Origin: Nostocales cyanobacterium LEGE 11386
GTDB taxonomy: Bacteria; Cyanobacteriota; Cyanobacteriia; Cyanobacteriales; Nostocaceae
DNA: 47,881 nt
Reading direction: 5' to 3'
Assembly: GCA_015207155.1 (NCBI GenBank)
Contig: JADEXK010000045.1
Span: 1 to 47,881 of the forward strand
Shown one piece after another: positions 43,839 to 47,881 of this stretch (position 1 is the first letter of the stretch; each line of letters begins with the position of its first letter). A program made the translations under genes and the position numbers. The notes beneath the pieces were generated by a model. The model ran no database searches. It had not been told where the DNA came from and worked only from the letters and a program-made list of their open reading frames with translations.

Positions 43839-44753
43839 TTAGGAAAATTCATTGATAAATGGTGCGATCGCTTCTACAAATTCCGCAGTTGATTCATAAG
43901 GTAACACGTTTCGACCCGGTAATTTAATACCACGCCCTTGAGGTAAACAAGCCAGATAATCAACCAAGCGTTCATCTGGAGTTTCTTGTTTACCTTCTTT
44001 GCTAATACTTGATGCTGTTTCTCCCACAACTACCAATGTTGGCTGCTGAATAGAAGCAAGATAGCTACTATAATTTTGTCGCCAAAATCCAGCCAAAAAT
44101 GAAAACACAGCATGGCGACTGGCAGGATTTTCTGCACCTGCAACCAGCATATTTAACCACTCTGCATCTACAGCATTTTCTGAGGCGAAAAGTTGGCGAA
44201 TTGAGAAAGAGCGTAAAAATTTAGTAGTACGTGCATAGCGATAAAACGCATTACCCAAAGGTGAATCAAAAACATTCCAAGCTAGTTTTTGTTGCCATGC
44301 TGATGATTCTTTTGTAATCACTGGCCAAGCTGGCGGGCCGGCTAGGATAAGTCCAGAAATTAAATTTGATTCTTTTTGAACTAATTCAATAGCAACTGGT
44401 AATAAAGCACCTTGCACCACTAATACTACAGGTTTCTGCACCACGGTTTGTAAAAAGTAATGTAACTGCTCTGCCCAATCTGTGGGAGTATAAGGTACAT
44501 GAGGCATATCACTTTCACCACATCCTAGTAAATCAGGATTATAAATAAGATTGCGGTGACCAACTGTATACCATTGGGAGCTAAATCTCTGCCAAAATTG
44601 CCGCGATAATCCCACACCAATAGGATGAATTAATAATAAAGGAATGCCTGCGCTGGGAGAATTATTTGGTTGATGTAATTCGTAGGCACAACGGTATTTT
44701 GTCCAGGTGTAAAACTGGGTAGGAGATATTCTAATATTGAGTGTATTAGCCAT
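43839..44753 (-). CDS. Alpha/beta-hydrolase-fold protein without catalytic residues
   Basis: A 304-residue protein with the hydrolase fold: the oxyanion-strand HPIGVGLSRQFWQRF near 43-57, NPDLLGCGESDMPHVPYTPT near 72-91 and VVLVVQGALLPVAIELV near 109-125. The nucleophile elbow (normally G-x-S-x-G) is VQGAL, with Gly at the Ser position (residue 115). The acid site (LVVVGETA) and the His site (LPGRNVLPYES, where GxGH is expected) have also lost their catalytic residues. The protein should not be a normal esterase. It may be a binding or scaffold protein, conserved in cyanobacteria as a pseudoenzyme. Confidence 0.78.
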   Translation of the reverse strand: MANTLNIRISPTQFYTWTKYRCAYELHQPNNSPSAGIPLLLIHPIGVGLSRQFWQRFSSQWYTVGHRNLIYNPDLLGCGESDMPHVPYTPTDWAEQLHYFLQTVVQKPVVLVVQGALLPVAIELVQKESNLISGLILAGPPAWPVITKESSAWQQKLAWNVFDSPLGNAFYRYARTTKFLRSFSIRQLFASENAVDAEWLNMLVAGAENPASRHAVFSFLAGFWRQNYSSYLASIQQPTLVVVGETASSISKEGKQETPDERLVDYLACLPQGRGIKLPGRNVLPYESTAEFVEAIAPFINEFS

Positions 44754-44772
44754 ATAAATTATTTAATATATA

Positions 44773-45597
44773 TTAAAAAATGATCTGTGGTTGAATTAAT
44801 TTGTATCCGGCTGCTTTGATTTTTTGATTGGATACTCTAGCATTATATGGACGGTTACTCTTGCTAGAAGCATCCCATGTTACTTTAGCTAAGTTGTATT
44901 TTTCAAATAAGCGATCAAGTAATTCTCGACTAGTAAGATGAGCATCATCTACCAGATTATAAATACCTTGTAAGTGCTGTTGACGCACAAATTCTATAGC
45001 CCCAACGATATCATCCAAGTGAATCCAATTGGTTATATCCTCACCATTACCAGGACGGGTTGTACCTGGAACTCTACTAAATATTTTCACCAATTCTCTG
45101 TTAGGACCATAAATACCTCCCAACCTTAAAACACAAACGCGGAGATTTTTCCGAGATGCTGCTAGTAATATTTCTTCAGTTTCTTTAAGAATCTTGCCAT
45201 TTTCATGGGTTGGTACAGATGGCATTTCTTCATCTACCCAAGCCCCATTTTGGTTACCATAAACTGCATAACTACCTGTATATATTAATTGTTTTATACT
45301 AGGAATATTCTGCAAAAGTTCAACTAAAGTTTTGGCAGTATTTAAATAAGTTTCTTTATATAAATTTGCTGCTTTTGCACCAACACTCAGCAGCACTACA
45401 TCTTGATTTTGCAATACATATTTTAGTTTTTCTGAATCATTTCCTTGGGTGACTATAACCTTTTGGGCTACACTTTGTAGAGTGGGTATCCGCTCAGGGG
45501 TAGTTGTGGTAGCGGTGATGAGAAAAGTCATCTTTTGTTGCCAATATTCAGCAACTGCACAACCAACGTAACCACAACCAATAATGGCAATGTTCAT
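44773..45597 (-). CDS. NAD-dependent epimerase/dehydratase-like protein (YeeZ-type SDR)
   Basis: A 274-residue Rossmann-fold protein starting MNIAIIGCGYVGCAVAEYWQ. The strand QLIYTGSYAVYGNQNGAWVDE resembles the extended-SDR active-site Ser-x-x-Tyr, but the usual Tyr-xxx-Lys is hard to place (the following HENGKILKETEEIL has a Lys and no Tyr in the right place). This fits the YeeZ/YlbE-like, often NAD(P)-binding but atypical, SDRs. Substrate unknown. It is 19 bp after the next gene on the minus strand, so it may be translated from one transcript with the hydrolase-fold gene. Confidence 0.75.
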   Translation of the reverse strand: MNIAIIGCGYVGCAVAEYWQQKMTFLITATTTTPERIPTLQSVAQKVIVTQGNDSEKLKYVLQNQDVVLLSVGAKAANLYKETYLNTAKTLVELLQNIPSIKQLIYTGSYAVYGNQNGAWVDEEMPSVPTHENGKILKETEEILLAASRKNLRVCVLRLGGIYGPNRELVKIFSRVPGTTRPGNGEDITNWIHLDDIVGAIEFVRQQHLQGIYNLVDDAHLTSRELLDRLFEKYNLAKVTWDASSKSNRPYNARVSNQKIKAAGYKLIQPQIIF

Positions 45598-45663
45598 AAA
45601 TAAAAGTGATTTTTAGAGTCAATAGTACGTAGTTTTACATTAACAATTCTTTGCGTATTTATG

Positions 45664-46311
45664 TTAACTATGGACGACACCATCAGGCATAATTGCACCA
45701 GCCAAGTTAGCGCCAATTAATTTTACCATCAGGCGATCGCCTGAACGAATTCGCGCTCCTGTTAAGTCGGCTCCCCGCAAATCTGCTCCACTAAGATCCG
45801 CACCAATCAAGTTAGCAGAACGCAAGTTTGCTTCTCTAAGATCAGCTAAAAGTAAGTTAGCTCTAAACAAATTTGCTTCTGACAAATCTGCACCCCTGAG
45901 GTTAACTTTATGCATAAAAGTATCACTGAGATTAGCGCCGCTCAAGTTAGCGTAACTCATGTTTCTGCCAGATAAATCTTTGTTGCTTAAATTAGATCCA
46001 CTGAAGTCTTTGCCACTTAAATCGGGATTTTGTCTTGGTGGTTTATAAGTACTTTGAGGTGGTTTCTTCTCATAAGATGGTGGAGAGTGATGAATAGTTG
46101 TATGCTTACCATTTAAAGAACGCAATTTTTCCCGCGCTTCATTAATTGCTTTCAGCTTCTCTTGAGCTTTCTTTTGTAAGCGAAGATTTTCTTGCGGAAT
46201 ACGATCAGGATGCCACACGAAAACCAAGTCTTTATAAGCCTGGTTTACTTCCTCAAGTGTTGCTCCAGGTTCTATTTCCAAGACTCTATAATACTGCTCC
46301 ATCTCGCTCAT
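45664..46311 (-). CDS. DnaJ-domain pentapeptide-repeat protein
   Basis: A 215-residue fusion. The N-terminal J domain (YYRVLEIEPGATLEEVNQAY, then KDLVFVWHPDRIPQE with HPD at 34-36) stimulates an Hsp70. A Pro-rich linker (YEKKPPQSTYKPPRQNPDLS) leads into about 20 pentapeptide repeats of the A(D/N)Lxx type (ANLSGANLSDT, ADLRGADLTGARI), which form a right-handed beta helix. Such fusions are common in cyanobacteria and probably bring Hsp70 to a protein surface. I use ATG 46311; a TTG at 46341 adds ten residues. Confidence 0.88.
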   Translation of the reverse strand: MSEMEQYYRVLEIEPGATLEEVNQAYKDLVFVWHPDRIPQENLRLQKKAQEKLKAINEAREKLRSLNGKHTTIHHSPPSYEKKPPQSTYKPPRQNPDLSGKDFSGSNLSNKDLSGRNMSYANLSGANLSDTFMHKVNLRGADLSEANLFRANLLLADLREANLRSANLIGADLSGADLRGADLTGARIRSGDRLMVKLIGANLAGAIMPDGVVHS

Positions 46312-46653
46312 AAGATATTTTGGTTGTTCCCAACCTAACAAATTAGGACTGGGCAGTTTTGTACTGGCATTTAGCTATTATACATACGTATCTTAAATAA
46401 CTCAGTCCATCAATAACCTTTTGGTTGATATACCCAAAAATACTATACCTTCTTGGTATACACCGAAATTACATCGCGATCGCCACATCTAACGTGTAGT
46501 TTTGTGTAGATTTAGGTTGTTGATAGTCAACCTTTTGCCCACTTTTTCCAAGCTATATAAATATTGTTTTCATGCAGAACAAGTACTCAAGAAAACTTGG
46601 CATTTAACTCTGATTTTTTCCCTTTTGAGTTTTTAGTTTTACCTTTTGACTTA
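46312..46653. other. Spacer with a TATACC/GGTATA inverted repeat
   Basis: A 342-bp spacer. TATACC (46444-46449) and GGTATA (46455-46460) face each other over five bases, next to another GATATACC. They may be part of a promoter or operator for the DnaJ-pentapeptide gene. No ORF, tRNA or terminator is seen. Confidence 0.4.
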
Positions 46654-47148
46654 CTACCTCCCCATTACACCATTTCTCCACCGATTTATGGCTCTTAAAT
46701 ATGCAACAACTGGAATTTGATAAACCTCAACAAAAATCCACACGATAATTGATAAATGTGACAAAAAAGTGAGTATTGTCCAGATGTATGGTAGCCACGT
46801 AATGGGAGCATCGGCAGTAGGGGGAAAATAATAAGCTACTATACCAATCAAAATGGTGGGAAGCACTACAAAAGTAATTGCTGCTAGCCCATAACCCCAG
46901 CCTAACTCAACGCCCTCTAACTGGGCTTCTGTCCAGTTAAAGCCATTCCAGCGCCAAATCAGGGGAGGTTGCCGAGAAGGCATCTTGATTTGTTGTTGTT
47001 CTAGGTTAACAGTAAAAATCTCATGGCAGAAGTCACAAGCCATAGTCTCCATCATTGGCATATGAGAAATCTTACCTATCCGACAAACTGGGCAGGGGTA
47101 AACTCCTTGAAAGTCGAAAGACGTGGTTAAGAGTTTAGAACTGGGCAT
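46654..47148 (-). CDS. Zinc-finger membrane protein
   Basis: A 164-residue protein with a zinc-ribbon-like pair at the N-terminus (CPVC at 19-22 and CDFC at 38-41), a Trp-rich middle (PPLIWRWNGFNWTEAQLEGV) and two membrane spans (LAAITFVVLPTILIGIVAYY near 88-107 and TWLPYIWTILTFLSHLSIIV near 116-135). The N-terminal zinc domain should be cytoplasmic. I do not recognise a function. The ATG at 47148 follows a repeat on its upstream side. Confidence 0.75.
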   Translation of the reverse strand: MPSSKLLTTSFDFQGVYPCPVCRIGKISHMPMMETMACDFCHEIFTVNLEQQQIKMPSRQPPLIWRWNGFNWTEAQLEGVELGWGYGLAAITFVVLPTILIGIVAYYFPPTADAPITWLPYIWTILTFLSHLSIIVWIFVEVYQIPVVAYLRAINRWRNGVMGR

Positions 47149-47155
47149 AATGAAG

Positions 47156-47173
47156 AGTGCTGAGTGCTGAGTT
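47156..47173. repeat. AGTGCTGAGTGCTGAGTT repeat
   Basis: Inverse-orientation copy of the ACTCAGCACTCAGCACT repeat seen at 4304, 8491, 8757, 16954, 17044 and 19938. It lies just upstream of the zinc-finger membrane protein gene. Confidence 0.6.
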
Positions 47174-47401
47174 AAAAGACTGCCTTCAAGAGGTGGGGTT
47201 TCAACCTAACCTGTAATACAAGGGATTTTCGCCCATTAGGAGCATTAGCAAAGCATCTCCTAGGGTAGAGGCTTGATTAAATTTATGCACATCTGGTGAT
47301 GTCTTGTATTAGCTGCTTGTGTCTGTGCCAACAAACAAGCAACCAGCGTTTACTTCCACAGTTGTAATGAGTTTATCGCTTTTTTGGGTGTTTTGTGGGT
47401 C

Positions 47402-47599
47402 TTGACGCTGCCGACACCTTCTGTTAATGTGACCTTATTAAAGGTGTACATTCAAGTTCTAACTTAACGCCCCACAAATGTTCAGCAGCAATCACTACTT
47501 TTATTTTTGGTTTAAGGCGGTTCACTGGGAGTGAATTAAGTTTCCTTATGGAAACCGCCCAGTGAACCGCAGAGCAAACTCTGCGGTTTTTGTGTTTTA
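47402..47599 (+). ncRNA. Putative small RNA or leader with promoter, nested hairpins and terminator
   Basis: TTGACG (47402-47407) and TAATGT (47425-47430) are 17 bases apart and give a predicted start near 47437. The transcript would carry a 13-bp stem (47517-47529 with 47558-47570) enclosing a GTTTCC-TTAT-GGAAAC hairpin (47540-47555), then a 9-bp terminator stem (47566-47574 with 47579-47587, loop CAAA) and a T-rich tail. The last five bases of the long stem are also the start of the terminator stem. No plus-strand gene lies upstream, so this is not simply the end of a coding transcript. The predicted size is about 160 nt. Confidence 0.5.
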
Positions 47600-47699
47600 A
47601 GGAGCAGCCTTTCATCGTAATGACCTATTTTATAGCAGATGCCACATAGCTTAGGACATAAACTAATCATCAAACCTGGACACCAAGAGATTTTCCAGT

Positions 47700-47729
47700 C
47701 TGTTCCCTGTCCCCTGTTCCCTGTCCCCT
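47700..47729. repeat. Tandem TGTTCCCTGTCCCC repeat
   Basis: Two and a bit copies of a 14-base C-rich unit lie between the two RNA elements. Such units (short tandem repeats) are common in Nostoc spacers. Confidence 0.6.
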
Positions 47730-47772
47730 GCCATAGCAGTTGGTTTTATGGCTTTTACTTTTGGCCCAGAGC

Positions 47773-47843
47773 AAGTTCCGGGTGAGTAGTGTCATGCTGA
47801 TGAATCAGAACACGCCCGGAACTTAAAGGTTTCGGGCTTTTTT
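47773..47843 (+). promoter_or_regulatory. Attenuator-like element: long hairpin overlapping a terminator
   Basis: AAGTTCCGGG (47773-47782) pairs with CCCGGAACTT (47815-47824), enclosing GTGT/ACAC and CTGA/TCAG stems with a TGAA loop. GCCCGGAA (47814-47821) can instead pair with TTTCGGGC (47830-47837), followed by six T (47838-47843), a proper terminator. The two folds are mutually exclusive, as in attenuators and riboswitches. It could also be a small RNA; the gene it might control lies past the window end. Confidence 0.5.
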
Positions 47844-47848
47844 CATGG

Positions 47849-47881
47849 GAGTGAGGGAGTGGGGGAGTGAGGGAGTGGGGG
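47849..47881. repeat. GGGAGTGAG tandem repeat at the window end
   Basis: Alternating GGGAGTG and AGGGAGT units with period 14 run to the window edge. This is the heptanucleotide type of short tandem repeat described for Nostoc and relatives. Its right end is not visible. Confidence 0.6.

Noticed and set aside
47424..47615. A 63-codon minus-strand frame over the putative small RNA
   Set aside because: It is made by the inverted-repeat sequences of the RNA element; composition is unlike a protein.
47797..47808. CTGATGA followed by GAA, reminiscent of a hammerhead ribozyme core
   Set aside because: The bases between the two motifs form only a short hairpin, and the three-way stem arrangement of a hammerhead is absent.
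47149..47881. Possible tRNA gene in the terminal spacer
   Set aside because: No T-loop GTTCRA box with a cloverleaf could be found on either strand.

Overview
The window comes from a filamentous, probably heterocyst-forming cyanobacterium of the Nostoc/Anabaena type. The evidence is the frequent HIP1 octamer (GCGATCGC) in genes and spacers, an NblS/Hik33 kinase gene, a SbtA/SbtB bicarbonate-uptake pair, a HepA-like exporter, a giant Ser/Thr-kinase/AAA/GAF/histidine-kinase protein, and dispersed short repeats typical of these genomes. No rRNA, tRNA, CRISPR array or intact transposase gene was seen.

Layout. 1-2921: 3' part of a very hydrophobic membrane protein gene (5' end outside the window). 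3023-8493: a sugar-nucleotide epimerase, then purD, a BrnT/BrnA toxin-antitoxin pair and nblS. 8782-17625: a zinc-ribbon membrane protein, a secreted SnoaL-like protein, the 1811-residue kinase, a TIGR03792 protein, a phasin-like coiled-coil protein and an exported FKBP. 17626-18378: a gene graveyard in which a 91-bp inverted-repeat element interrupts the start of an ATPase gene, next to a WD40-type C-terminal relic. 18379-20429: dnaB and rplI. 20634-30558: an approximately 10-kb single-strand polysaccharide island (two paralogous glycosyltransferase-like proteins, a GT10 fucosyltransferase, three GT4-type enzymes, a pyruvyltransferase-like protein and a HepA-like ABC exporter). 30936-36445: gloB and a GST end to end, a TetR/thioesterase pair with matching operators, an iron-type alcohol dehydrogenase, and sbtB-like and sbtA-like genes. 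36768-42676: a TetR gene with its operators followed by an RND efflux adaptor and pump. 42785-47148: a serine hydrolase, an alpha/beta-hydrolase-fold protein without its catalytic residues, a Rossmann-fold SDR, a DnaJ-pentapeptide protein and a zinc-finger membrane protein. 47149-47881: no coding gene, but two plus-strand hairpin/terminator elements that look like small RNAs or attenuators.

How the parts work together. The 20.6-30.6 kb genes read as one operon that builds and exports a decorated surface glycan. SbtA with its PII-like partner serves inorganic carbon uptake. NblS is a light/stress sensor. The two TetR genes each carry palindromes that suggest autoregulation, and one probably controls the RND pump.

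Most unusual points: the exporter's duplicated tail that resembles histidine-kinase dimerisation helices but has Tyr in place of the phospho-accepting His; the two terminal RNA elements with mutually exclusive hairpins; the layered relics between the FKBP gene and dnaB; and the catalytically dead hydrolase-fold protein. All names rest on reading motifs by eye; no database search was run.
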